Source: Sporomusa termitida (GTDB taxonomy: Bacteria; Bacillota; Negativicutes; Sporomusales; Sporomusaceae). Taken from it: a stretch of 64,000 nt of DNA. Each line of letters begins with the position of its first letter. Within the stretch, counting starts at the first letter, position 1. Both the position numbers and the translations under genes were made by a program. Location of the stretch: positions 1 through 64,000 of the forward strand of contig NZ_CP036260.1 in NCBI RefSeq assembly GCF_007641255.1, written 5' to 3'. Under the pieces are notes generated by a model. That model was not told the DNA's origin, ran no database searches, and worked only from the letters and a program-made list of their open reading frames with translations. Shown piece by piece: positions 33,618 to 40,431 of this stretch.

Positions 33618-33660
33618 ATAATTGTAAATGATAATGATTATATTTATCATTTACAATTAT
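33618..33660. promoter_or_regulatory. 43-base palindrome containing a Fur-box match
   Basis: A 17-base arm (33618-33634) is perfectly inverted at 33644-33660 around a 9-base centre. Inside it GATAATGATTATATTTATC (33630-33648) matches the Fur consensus at 16 of 19 positions. The length suggests overlapping repressor sites controlling the receptor gene at 31107-33254. Confidence 0.7.
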
Positions 33661-33875
33661 AGTGGCAAAATGAGGAAAACGCAACTTTTCATTTTGTTAG
33701 GTAACACAACCAACGGATACCGCTCTATGGCTGGCTGTCCGCTCCTTATCAGTTGATAGAGGCGATAGGGTAGTGCTGAAATACGGAGCGAAAACTAGGT
33801 TGACTGGACGAATATTTTAGACAATGCTATACTAAGTTTGCTGGGATTTATAGAAATTTTTGGGATGAGTTTAGA

Positions 33876-34679
33876 GTGAAAAGAGTATTTTTGGCTTTAT
33901 TTGCTGTGGCTCTTTTTTTTCTTAGTGCTACAGCCAGTGTGAATGCGGCTAATTTTGTGGAGCGCCGCGACTTTGAGAAGTATGCTCCAGGAATTACTGG
34001 TACGTTTATTATGTATGATGAAGCGCAAGACCAATACACCGTGTTTAACGAACCGCAAAGCACAATCCGCTTGTCACCGTGTTCCACATTCAAAATCTAC
34101 AATTCGCTGATTGGCCTGGAAACGGGTGTTTTAGATATTGAAGACGTGTATACATTGTTTCCGTGGAATGGAAAAAAGTATTCGTTCCCGGCATGGAACC
34201 GTGATCAAACACTCGCAGCCGCCACTCGGGATTCAGTAGTCTGGTACTTCCAGGAACTCGCCTCTCGCATTGGCGACAAGAGAATGCAGGACTATCTCGA
34301 TACGATTGAATACGGCAACCGGGATATTTCCGGTGGACTTACTACCTTCTGGCTGCGTTCCTCGCTCCAGATTTCAGCGCGCGAGCAAGTGGAGCTTTTG
34401 CGCAGATTATATGCCGGTACATTGCCGTTTTCGCCAGATAATATAGAAGTAGTCAAGCGGAATATCACGGTGTCGGAAAACAATGGGATACGCTTGCTGG
34501 GCAAGACCGGTTCCGGTTTGGAAGATGGAGAACAAAAGCTCGGCTGGTTTGTCGGCTGTGTAGAAAAACCAGGAAACCGGTATTTCTTTGCCGTTAATAT
34601 TCAGGCGCCGGATGGAGCTACTGGCGGTAAGGCCAGGGAAATATCAAAGGCCATTTTAAAAGACCTTGGGATTTTATAA
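33876..34679 (+). CDS. Class D (OXA-type) beta-lactamase
   Basis: 267 residues, GTG start at 33876, with a signal peptide ending ASVNAANF. All class D motifs are present: S70-T-F-K73 (active-site serine and the lysine that is carboxylated), S120-V-V122, Y146-G-N148 and K210-T-G. It should hydrolyse penicillin-type beta-lactams in the periplasm. It has no blaR-type sensor beside it and is not inside the nearby insertion sequences, so it looks like a resident chromosomal gene. Spectrum cannot be read from sequence. Confidence 0.9.
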   Translation: MKRVFLALFAVALFFLSATASVNAANFVERRDFEKYAPGITGTFIMYDEAQDQYTVFNEPQSTIRLSPCSTFKIYNSLIGLETGVLDIEDVYTLFPWNGKKYSFPAWNRDQTLAAATRDSVVWYFQELASRIGDKRMQDYLDTIEYGNRDISGGLTTFWLRSSLQISAREQVELLRRLYAGTLPFSPDNIEVVKRNITVSENNGIRLLGKTGSGLEDGEQKLGWFVGCVEKPGNRYFFAVNIQAPDGATGGKAREISKAILKDLGIL

Positions 34680-34709
34680 TACCCACAGCAGAGTAACTAT
34701 GACCAAACA

Positions 34710-34916
34710 TTGAAAGGGAATTTCCCCATAAAACTGGCTTGCGACTTTTTAATCGCACATCCGGAGACTGCCTCGGAATACGGGCTAAAAATGCTCCTGC
34801 TAAAAATCTATGAGCATGAGCGAGACGGCTATACGGAAGCGAAAAAATCGTTTATCTTAAAATACACAATGCAAGCAAAAGCAGAATATGCGATAGATAT
34901 AACCCCAAGAAAATAA
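34710..34916 (+). pseudogene. C-terminal remnant of a GrpB (UPF0157)-like gene
   Basis: The frame gives CDFLIAHPETASEYGLKMLL and ERDGYTEAKKSFI, the conserved C-terminal part of GrpB-family nucleotidyltransferase-like proteins (normally about 170 residues). The N-terminal two thirds is absent and the only start is a TTG in the non-homologous lead, so this is a truncated relic. Confidence 0.6.
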
Positions 34917-34942
34917 GTGAACAGGATGAAGGGAGAAAAACC

Positions 34943-35251
34943 ATGAAGGTAAGTAAATCCTTTGAAGCCTTCTCAAAAGAGGCTCCAAAAGTACAGGGCG
35001 CTTGGATGGAGTTTGTGCAGACACTCGATAAAGCAAGTGCCCTTGACAAAAAGACTGAAGAACTCGTTTATATTGCGGTGCTGGCTGCAGTTCGCCTTGA
35101 GGGCGGCCTGCCTTTCCATGTAAAAATGGCAAAGTCTCTGGGCGCGACCCGGGAGGAAATCATCAGCGCCGTTTTGGTGGGGCTGCCTGCAACCGGGAAT
35201 ATCGTGATACAGGCGTTGCCTATTGCGGTGGCAGCGTTTGACGAGGGGTAA
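34943..35251 (+). CDS. Carboxymuconolactone decarboxylase (CMD/AhpD)-family protein without CxxC
   Basis: 102 residues, the all-helical CMD fold: TEELVYIAVLAAVRLEGGLPFHVKMA, LGATREEIISAVLVGLPATG. Redox-active AhpD relatives carry CxxC just before the conserved FHV/H segment; here that position is EGGLPFH, with no cysteine at all in the protein, so a thiol-peroxidase role is excluded. The histidine is kept. ATG 34943 follows AGGATGAAGGGAG. It is followed after 2 bases by the TfoX-like gene, probably co-transcribed. Confidence 0.85.
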   Translation: MKVSKSFEAFSKEAPKVQGAWMEFVQTLDKASALDKKTEELVYIAVLAAVRLEGGLPFHVKMAKSLGATREEIISAVLVGLPATGNIVIQALPIAVAAFDEG

Positions 35252-35253
35252 GA

Positions 35254-35574
35254 ATGGCCAGTACTATCGATTTTATTGAATATGTCTGCGACCAGATCGC
35301 CGGTGCGGGAGAAATCCGTTACAGAAAGATGTTCGGGGAGTATATGGTCTATGTAAACGATAAACCGATTTTACTTGTCTGCGATAATACTGTGTTTGTA
35401 AAAATTCTTCCGTGCTTGGACGAAACGATGCAGGAAGCCGATAAAGGGTACCCTTATGACGGGGCAAAGGAGCACTATGTGCTGGACATCGACAATGCAA
35501 AACTCAGCAAGCAAGCGATTGCAATTCTTGAGCCGGTTACGCCATTGCCAAAACTTAGAAAGAAAGTTAATTAA
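35254..35574 (+). CDS. TfoX/Sxy N-terminal domain protein
   Basis: 106 residues comprising only the TfoX N-terminal domain: DFIEYVCDQIAGAGEIRYRK, MFGEYMVYVNDKPILLVCDN, YPYDGAKEHYVLDID. In proteobacteria TfoX regulates competence, but stand-alone N-terminal-domain proteins are widespread and of unknown function. Start ATG 35254 follows the previous stop by 2 bases with GAGGGG as ribosome site. Confidence 0.85.
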   Translation: MASTIDFIEYVCDQIAGAGEIRYRKMFGEYMVYVNDKPILLVCDNTVFVKILPCLDETMQEADKGYPYDGAKEHYVLDIDNAKLSKQAIAILEPVTPLPKLRKKVN

Positions 35575-36083
35575 CACTCCTGGTGTCTTGGCATGTTATA
35601 ATTTAGTTTTAGGGCGAAATGGTAAAGGGAAGGAAGCACCGACGATGCTACTGGCAGGGGTCTGCTAGTAGGGGCTGACGCCGCCATTTGCCATTTTGGC
35701 CGTCAGCAAACTAAAAAGATAATGTGGTCAAGACACTAGCTACCGGCGGGTTACCTGTTATTGCTTTTATTAGTATTCTTAACTTGTCGGCGTCCTATAA
35801 AAAAGTGGTTCCCACCGCAAAGCTTCGCTCGGTCAATCCGGCAGTAAGCCTTGGGGCGGGAACCGCTTTTTCGTTATCCAGCACGTAAGGAGGCTTTTTC
35901 AGTAAGGCCTGGGGCGGCGTTTATAAAAATTAAAACCGACTATACCGGTCGGCTGGCTAACTATTGTCAGTATTCTTTATAAAAGGATTAAATAATTCAG
36001 GTGGATTAAAGAATGCTGCAATATGGACATCCAGACCATCGGCAATCACGAGAAGTATATCAAGTGAAAAGCTGATGGGTGTA
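35575..36083. other. Intergenic region with terminator
   Basis: About 510 bases without a sound gene. A terminator is at 35802-35873. The 36000-36065 stretch reads WIKECCNMDIQTIGNHEKYI before a stop and may be a host-gene tail cut off by the neighbouring IS3 element; it is too short to assign. Confidence 0.4.
35802..35873 (+). terminator. Intrinsic terminator
   Basis: AAGTGGTTCCC (about 35803-35813) pairs with GGGAACCGCTT (35858-35868), followed by TTTTCG; a long loop contains smaller hairpins. Confidence 0.65.
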
Positions 36084-36150
36084 TGCCCCGTCCCCCCTTT
36101 GATGGACAGTAGAAACGCGTAGTATACTGGAATCAGAGAGGGGAATGAAA

Positions 36151-36438
36151 ATGGTGAAACAGTTTAGCGCCGAGTTTAAACTGCAAGCGGTGAAAAGAGT
36201 AGAAGCGACCGGTAGGCCGGTATCCAAAGTGGCAGCCGAGTTAGGGATCAATGAGAATACGCTTCATGGGTGGTTGAAAAAGTATCGGGAAAAACCTAAT
36301 GCCCCTTTTCCCGGCAGCGGCAAGCTCAGTCCAGACGATGAGCGGCTAAGAAAGCTAGAACGAGAAAATCGTGACCTGCGGGAGGAAAACGAGATTTTAA
36401 AAAAGGCGGCAGCGTACTTCGCGAAGAACCAGAAATAA
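36151..36438 (+). CDS. IS3-family transposase OrfA
   Basis: 95 residues from ATG 36151 (AGAGGGGA, 7-base spacing; ATG 36145 is too close). Helix-turn-helix FKLQAVKRVEATGRPVSKVA followed by ELGINENTLHGWLKKYRE and a coiled coil ERLRKLERENRDLREENEIL typical of IS3 OrfA. Intact. Confidence 0.88.
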   Translation: MVKQFSAEFKLQAVKRVEATGRPVSKVAAELGINENTLHGWLKKYREKPNAPFPGSGKLSPDDERLRKLERENRDLREENEILKKAAAYFAKNQK

Positions 36439-36479
36439 AACGGTTCAAATTTATCAAAGCTAACCGCCAAACCTATCGG

Positions 36480-37295
36480 GTGGAGAAGCTGTGCAAAGTG
36501 CTGGGGGTATCCCGCAGTGGCTACTATGCATGGGAAAATCGCCCGAAAAGCCAAAGGGACTTAGAAAACGAGGCCATCTTGGCGCAGATTGAGCAACTTC
36601 ATCAAACGAAACGCCATGTTTATGGTTGCCGTAAAATCTATCAAGAGTTGCGCCGTAAGGGTCTGAGAGTAAATCATAAGCGGATAGAACGCCTGATGAA
36701 GCAGGCGGGCATTCACTCTAAAACAGCCAAAATATTCAAGGCCACTACGAATTCGAAACATGCCCTTGCCGTTGCCGAAAACCTGTTAAACCGTGAGTTT
36801 ACAGCCTCCAGGCCCAATCAAAAAATGGTCAGTGACATCACCTATCTATGGACGGAGGAAGGCTGGCTGTACGTGGCTGCCATCATTGACCTATGCGGGC
36901 AAAGAGTGGTCGGATTATCCATGAGTGAGCGGATGACCAAAGAACTGGTCATGCAGGCGTTAGACAGTGTCTGCAAGCGAGCTCGGCCGCCCCACGGCGT
37001 ACTCATTCACTCCGATCGTGGCAGCCAGTATTGCTCTAAGGATTATCAGGATGTACTCAAAGAGCGCGGATTTATTTGCAGCATGTCCAGGAAGGGCAAC
37101 TGTTGGGACAACGCACCAATGGAGGCATTTTGGGGCAAGATGAAATATGAATGGCTGATCGGGCAACGGTACCCGCGAACAGGCCAGGGCCGCCGTATTT
37201 GAATATGTGGAAATCTTTTATAACCGGCAACGAATTCATGCCACCAATGGATACCGAACTCCCGAAGAGTACTATTTGTTGGCTATGGCTGCTTA
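36480..37295 (+). pseudogene. IS3-family transposase OrfB with 3' frameshift
   Basis: The integrase core is intact for 230 residues (VLGVSRSGYYAWENRPKSQR, MVSDITYLWTEEGWLYVAAI, LIHSDRGSQYCSKDYQDVLK, NCWDNAPMEAFWGKMKYEWL), so all three catalytic acids are present. After QRYP near 37173 the frame shifts; the true C-terminus ([20 protein letters not shown] and [19 protein letters not shown]) continues in another frame to 37295. The break removes the end of the protein and probably inactivates it. Confidence 0.85.
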
Positions 37296-37376
37296 AATCA
37301 GCGAAATAGTAAGCTATCCTGTGAAAAACTATGTTATCCTTGTGCTTTTTCTGTCTATTGAACGGGGGACGCCGCA

Positions 37377-37534
37377 GTATTCGGTGCTTCAATTTTACTT
37401 AAATGACTTGTGCTAATATCAACCTTTGCCGCGAGTTCCTCTTGACTTAATCCGCGCAGATGGCGGTAATATGAAACTCTTCTGCCGATTTCCGCGTAGA
37501 CGGCGAAATACTTGTCTTTATCTTTTTTCCTCAA
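37377..37534 (-). pseudogene. XRE-family regulator truncated by IS3
   Basis: From TTG 37534 (AGGAG site at about 37545) the minus strand reads a short basic lead, then AEIGRRVSYYRHLRGLSQEE, LAAKVDISTSHLSKIEAP, the start of a Cro/C1-type helix-turn-helix. The frame enters the end of the IS3 element at 37376, where homology stops. The rest of the gene is not found beyond the element. Confidence 0.7.
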
Positions 37535-37605
37535 CGGGTTACACTCTCCTATATCCCGTTTGTTTGAGTACTGTAGATTTATTGTAATACAGCACTAAGA
37601 TGAAT

Positions 37606-38097
37606 CTATTTTAAAACCAAAACCTGACCTGTACATCTATCGTCTTCAAGAATGTTTAATGCAGTTCTTGCTACATTTCCTACTGTATTAGCGTCCCCTA
37701 AAGGCAGGCTGGCCATAACTTTTTCCAATTTCTCAGTTCCGCCAGGATGATCAAAAGCTTTTAAAGAAAGTGAAGTGGGAACAAAGCCGGGAATATACCG
37801 TTTGCAGTTATGTGATCTTTTGCATGTTCTGCAGTAATTGATTCTAACAGACTTTTGCAAGCAGCCTTTGAAGCTCCGTATGCTGATAGTCCGGGTAGTC
37901 CACCTGTTGTTGAAAGGAAACAAAGCAATCGACCATGGTTTTGTTTTACCATGGATGGTAGCACCGCATGGAAGCAATTAAAAACTGATTCGAAGTTGAG
38001 TTTAAACTCCTTTTTCCAAAAATCAGGTGTAGACTCAAGGATAGACTTGTACTCACCACCACCTACCGTAGAAACCATAATGTCAATCCAGACTTTC
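37606..38097 (-). pseudogene. Short-chain dehydrogenase gene, frameshifted and cut by a REP-type element
   Basis: The minus strand holds the middle and end of an SDR: IDIMVSTVGGGEY, FNCFHAVLPSMVKQNHGRLL, LSTTGGLPGLSAYGASKAAC (with the catalytic YxxxK), then ITANGIFPGFVPTSLSLKAF after correction of a one-base loss at about 37787-37791. The 5' end with the nucleotide-binding glycine motif is missing because the deletion derivative of the REP-type element begins at 38098, inside the gene. Confidence 0.8.
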
Positions 38098-38490
38098 GGG
38101 GTCAGGCCTCACTATTCACACTAATGGTAATATGATAGTATGGTCTGAGCATATATATTCGAAGCCGGAGACAACCGAAACATCCGAGGCGCCAGAAGCC
38201 CCGTCCGTTACTTTTGATGAAATATTAGCAACAGTAGCATCAGTCAGCGAGATCAATAAAGAACAGATCATGCATGAAAGACATGATCGTCGCGTGGTAG
38301 CGGCGATAAATATCCTCATCTACGTAGCCGTTCGGATGGGAGTAATGACAAAAACAGAGTTGACTAAGATGCTATCCCTAAGCATGAGCGAGATTATTAG
38401 AGGGTACAACAAAGTCGTTGACAGAGATGAACTGAAGCGCCTGGCAGAAAAGATTAGCAACAATTTGTGTGAAGTGTGAGGCCTGACCCC
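38098..38490 (+). mobile_element. Internally deleted derivative of the REP-type Y1 element
   Basis: It has the same ends as 27757-28736 (GGGGTCAGGCCTCAC... and ...GTGAGGCCTGACCCC). About 590 bases, matching roughly 27806-28391, are missing, which removes the whole catalytic domain. The remaining left 45 bases and right 345 bases are nearly identical to the full copy. It has inserted in an SDR gene and is probably moved in trans. Confidence 0.8.
38132..38479 (+). pseudogene. Y1 transposase remnant: C-terminal DnaA-like part only
   Basis: An open frame of 115 codons survives in the deletion derivative. It joins the leader MIVWS directly to EHIYSKPETTETSEAPEAPS and the C-terminal helical region (HDRRVVAAINILIYVAVRMG, KMLSLSMSEIIRGYNKVVD). 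The histidine motif and catalytic tyrosine are lost. Whether it is translated into a DNA-binding fragment is unknown. Confidence 0.65.
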
Positions 38491-38524
38491 AAAGCCACTA
38501 TCGTTGTATACATACCGTTATCCA

Positions 38525-38553
38525 TTGACAAAAAAATCCACCAATGCTATTAT
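38525..38553 (+). promoter_or_regulatory. Sigma-A-type promoter before the first cobalamin riboswitch
   Basis: TTGACA (38525-38530), 17-base spacer, TATTAT (38548-38553). Confidence 0.8.
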
Positions 38554-38608
38554 CGAATTAACGAAAGATTAAGGAAATTCTTATAAAAAAGTAGAATATG
38601 AATCAAAT

Positions 38609-38798
38609 TTGGTACAGGTGCCCGCAAGGGCCTAACAGAAAAGCCGGTTAAAGACCGGCGCGGTCCCGCCACTGTAATGGGGAGCAAAGCCATGAATGCC
38701 ACTGGGAACAAAGGTTTCTGGGAAGGGTTGGTGGAGCGATGATCCAGAGCCAGGAGAACTGCCTGTATGACAATCACCGTTTGACCTGCGAGCGATAG
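38609..38798 (+). ncRNA. Cobalamin (B12) riboswitch 1
   Basis: The cobalamin aptamer layout is clear: GGTACAGGTGCCCGCAAGGG, GCGCGGTCCCGCCACTGTAA, GAATGCCACTGGGA, the B12 box AGCCAGGAGAACTGCCTG (38748-38765) and the partner loop GACCTGCGA. A 13-codon ORF and a terminator follow instead of a gene. Confidence 0.92.
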
Positions 38799-38811
38799 GG
38801 AGGGGATTCCG

Positions 38812-38853
38812 ATGCCAGTTATTGCATTTTATCCGGCAGATTCGCCGGGGTAA
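38812..38853 (+). CDS. 13-codon ORF behind riboswitch 1
   Basis: Reads MPVIAFYPADSPG from ATG 38812, with GGGAGGGG as ribosome site (38798-38805), and stops just before a terminator. It may be a leader peptide or the cut start of a lost gene. I recognise no homologue. Confidence 0.35.
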   Translation: MPVIAFYPADSPG

Positions 38854-38900
38854 AAGAAGCCGCTCTGATGCTATCATCGCAGAGGGGCTTCTTTGTATTT
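38854..38900 (+). terminator. Intrinsic terminator after riboswitch 1
   Basis: AAGAAGCCGCTCTG (38854-38867) pairs with CAGAGGGGCTTCTT (38880-38893), followed by TGTATTTT. It may be the riboswitch's own expression platform or the end of a short transcript. Confidence 0.75.
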
Positions 38901-39077
38901 TGACAAAGCTGGACAACCAGACCAATAATTTATATATACATAGATTAAAACAGACAGCAGCAATAGCCGAAAGCGGATTTTCGTGATTTTTTACGAGGTA
39001 CAAGCTTCAGTAGCTGTTATAGCATAGACGCGATGGGAACGGACCCACAAACATAGAACGAACAATCAGAATCCATG

Positions 39078-39278
39078 CGGGTACAGGTGCCTTTTTAGAA
39101 GGCTTAATAGGGAAGTTTGGTGCAAAACCAACACGGTCCCGCCACTGTAACGGGAAGTCAGTCTAACGAATGCCACTGGAATGCGATAAACATTCTGGGA
39201 AGGCGGACTGATGATGATCTGAAGTCAGGAGAACTGCCTGTGCCGACATCTTCGCTTGACCTGCGATGAACAGGGAGA
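39078..39278 (+). ncRNA. Cobalamin (B12) riboswitch 2
   Basis: GGGTACAGGTGCCTTTTTAG, ACACGGTCCCGCCACTGTAA, GAATGCCACTGGAATG, the B12 box AGTCAGGAGAACTGCCTG (39223-39240) and the loop partner GACCTGCGA are all present. Confidence 0.92.
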
Positions 39279-39283
39279 AGATC

Positions 39284-39318
39284 TTGTCTTGTGTGAGCTT
39301 TATCTTTACACAAGACAA
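39284..39318 (+). promoter_or_regulatory. Hairpin behind riboswitch 2, no T-run
   Basis: TTGTCTTGTGT (39284-39294) pairs perfectly with ACACAAGACAA (39308-39318). No uridine tract follows, but AAAGGAGGG lies 13 bases beyond, so it could take part in translational control. Confidence 0.5.
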
Positions 39319-39365
39319 ATCGTTACCGAAAAAGGAGGGAAGAAGATTACTATCTGGAGTTTGGT

Positions 39366-39398
39366 ATGAAGACTAAGAGGAAAGGAGCATGCCTGTAA
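39366..39398 (+). CDS. 10-codon ORF behind riboswitch 2
   Basis: Reads MKTKRKGACL from ATG 39366 with GGAG 8 bases upstream. It resembles the basic start of a signal peptide. A second ATG (39389) in another frame gives MPVISNMTD, whose MPVI start matches the ORF behind riboswitch 1. These look like remnants of receptor or other B12-regulated genes. Confidence 0.3.
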   Translation: MKTKRKGACL

Positions 39399-39539
39399 TA
39401 AGTAATATGACGGATTGAGCCGGACACGCAGATGTTTTCGCCAGAGGAACGGGAAAAAGCCAGTAGTAAAATGGACAAAAGAGTCATATTATCCTGAAGG
39501 AAACATATGATTACACAGGGGACGACAACAGCATAACGT

Positions 39540-39735
39540 AGGGATAGGTGTCCGCAAGGACTTAATAGGGAAGACCGGTGAAAAGCCGGCGCGGTCCCGC
39601 CACTGTAACGGAGAGCAAGCTTGCGAAATTGCCACTGGGACGTACGTCCTGGGAAGGTGCAAGAGAGCTATGAACCGGAGTCAGGAGAACTGCCTTATCC
39701 AGCAATCGCCATTATACCTGCGAGTGACAGGGAGG
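39540..39735 (+). ncRNA. Cobalamin (B12) riboswitch 3
   Basis: AGGGATAGGTGTCCGCAAGG, GGCGCGGTCCCGCCACTGTA, AATTGCCACTGGGACG, the B12 box AGTCAGGAGAACTGCC (39679-39694) and the loop partner ACCTGCGAG are present. It is the copy nearest the OmpH-like and fusion-receptor genes and presumably controls them. Confidence 0.93.
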
Positions 39736-39742
39736 AGATTAT

Positions 39743-39790
39743 GTGAAAACCAAGACCAATTCGGTCGGTTCGCGTAAGCACTCCCAATAA
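39743..39790 (+). CDS. 15-codon ORF behind riboswitch 3
   Basis: Reads MKTKTNSVGSRKHSQ from GTG 39743 behind GGGAGGAG. It begins MKTK like the ORF behind riboswitch 2. Its last codons lie inside the following terminator stem, so translating it could affect termination. Confidence 0.35.
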   Translation: MKTKTNSVGSRKHSQ

Positions 39791-39803
39791 GGGAGTTTTT
39801 TTA
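39779..39803 (+). terminator. Terminator behind riboswitch 3
   Basis: ACTCCC (39780-39785), loop AATAA, GGGAGT (39791-39796), then TTTTTT. This short stem is a good candidate for the expression platform of riboswitch 3. Confidence 0.7.
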
Positions 39804-39910
39804 TTCGGTATTATTCGCCGGGATTTCGGTTATATGTCAAGTTTTACCGGCGTACAAGCATTGCTTGTACCTGTATGCAAACATTTCAAAGATATTAAGT
39901 TGAGGAAAAA

Positions 39911-40354
39911 ATGAACAGATTATTAGGAATCATTGTTACCGCATTGTTCGTATTCGGACTACTGATGCCCGCGTCGGCGCTGGCCGCTAAGGCTAAAAAC
40001 GAGCAACCCGTCGGCTATGTCGACAGACAGCAGGTCTTTGCCGGTTACCCCGGCATCCAGGACCTCCTGAACCGCATCCAGGCCATGCGGGCCGAGGCCC
40101 AGATAGACTACGACGCCAATGCCAAAGACCTGCCGCCGGCGAAAAAACAGGCGTACAGCGATAAGCTGTCCCGGCAACAGGCTCAGCGGGAAGACGAACT
40201 GATGAAACCCGTGGGCGACAAAATCGAAGCGTCCATTAAGGCCGTCGCTGAGGAAAAGGGCCTGACAGCAGTTCTGGATGCCGCCACTATAGTTTACGGC
40301 GGTACGGACATCACGGCCGACGCTATAGCCAAAGTGAAACAAGCAACACAATAG
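39911..40354 (+). CDS. OmpH/Skp-like periplasmic chaperone
   Basis: 147 residues with a signal peptide (LLGIIVTALFVFGLLMPASALA) and a Skp/OmpH pattern: PVGYVDRQQVFAGYPGIQDL, then a long alpha-helical arm rich in Gln/Ala/Glu, and KGLTAVLDAATIVYGGTDIT at the end, the conserved strand pair of OmpH. Skp holds unfolded outer-membrane proteins in the periplasm. Its position between riboswitch 3 and a gene for an exceptionally large double-barrel outer-membrane protein suggests it is a dedicated chaperone for that product. The start ATG 39911 has a weak GAGG site. Confidence 0.85.
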   Translation: MNRLLGIIVTALFVFGLLMPASALAAKAKNEQPVGYVDRQQVFAGYPGIQDLLNRIQAMRAEAQIDYDANAKDLPPAKKQAYSDKLSRQQAQREDELMKPVGDKIEASIKAVAEEKGLTAVLDAATIVYGGTDITADAIAKVKQATQ

Positions 40355-40431
40355 ATAAAGTAAGAAACATCCCTTCTTGTGGACAGGCAGCTTGCCGGCC
40401 GGGTGTACACCGGGTGTCCAGGATGACCGGG

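Larger units (their letters stand above)
36084..37376 (+). mobile_element. IS3-family insertion sequence (second)
   Basis: About 1.29 kb. The left end TGCCCCGTCCCCCC... (36084) and the inverse of TGCGGCGTCCCCCG... at the right end (37376) are imperfect inverted repeats, each followed inward by GA/AA and TAGACAG or TGGACAG. It contains orfA and a frameshifted orfB. The right end cuts a minus-strand XRE regulator gene. Confidence 0.75.

Noticed and set aside
33799-33833. Promoter TTGACT...TATACT for the beta-lactamase gene
   Set aside because: The spacer is about 22 bases, too long for a standard promoter; not listed.
38609-39735. A single tandem riboswitch acting as a two-input logic gate as in glycine or SAM/B12 tandems
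   Set aside because: The aptamers are hundreds of bases apart with terminators and ORFs between, so one cooperative folding unit is unlikely.
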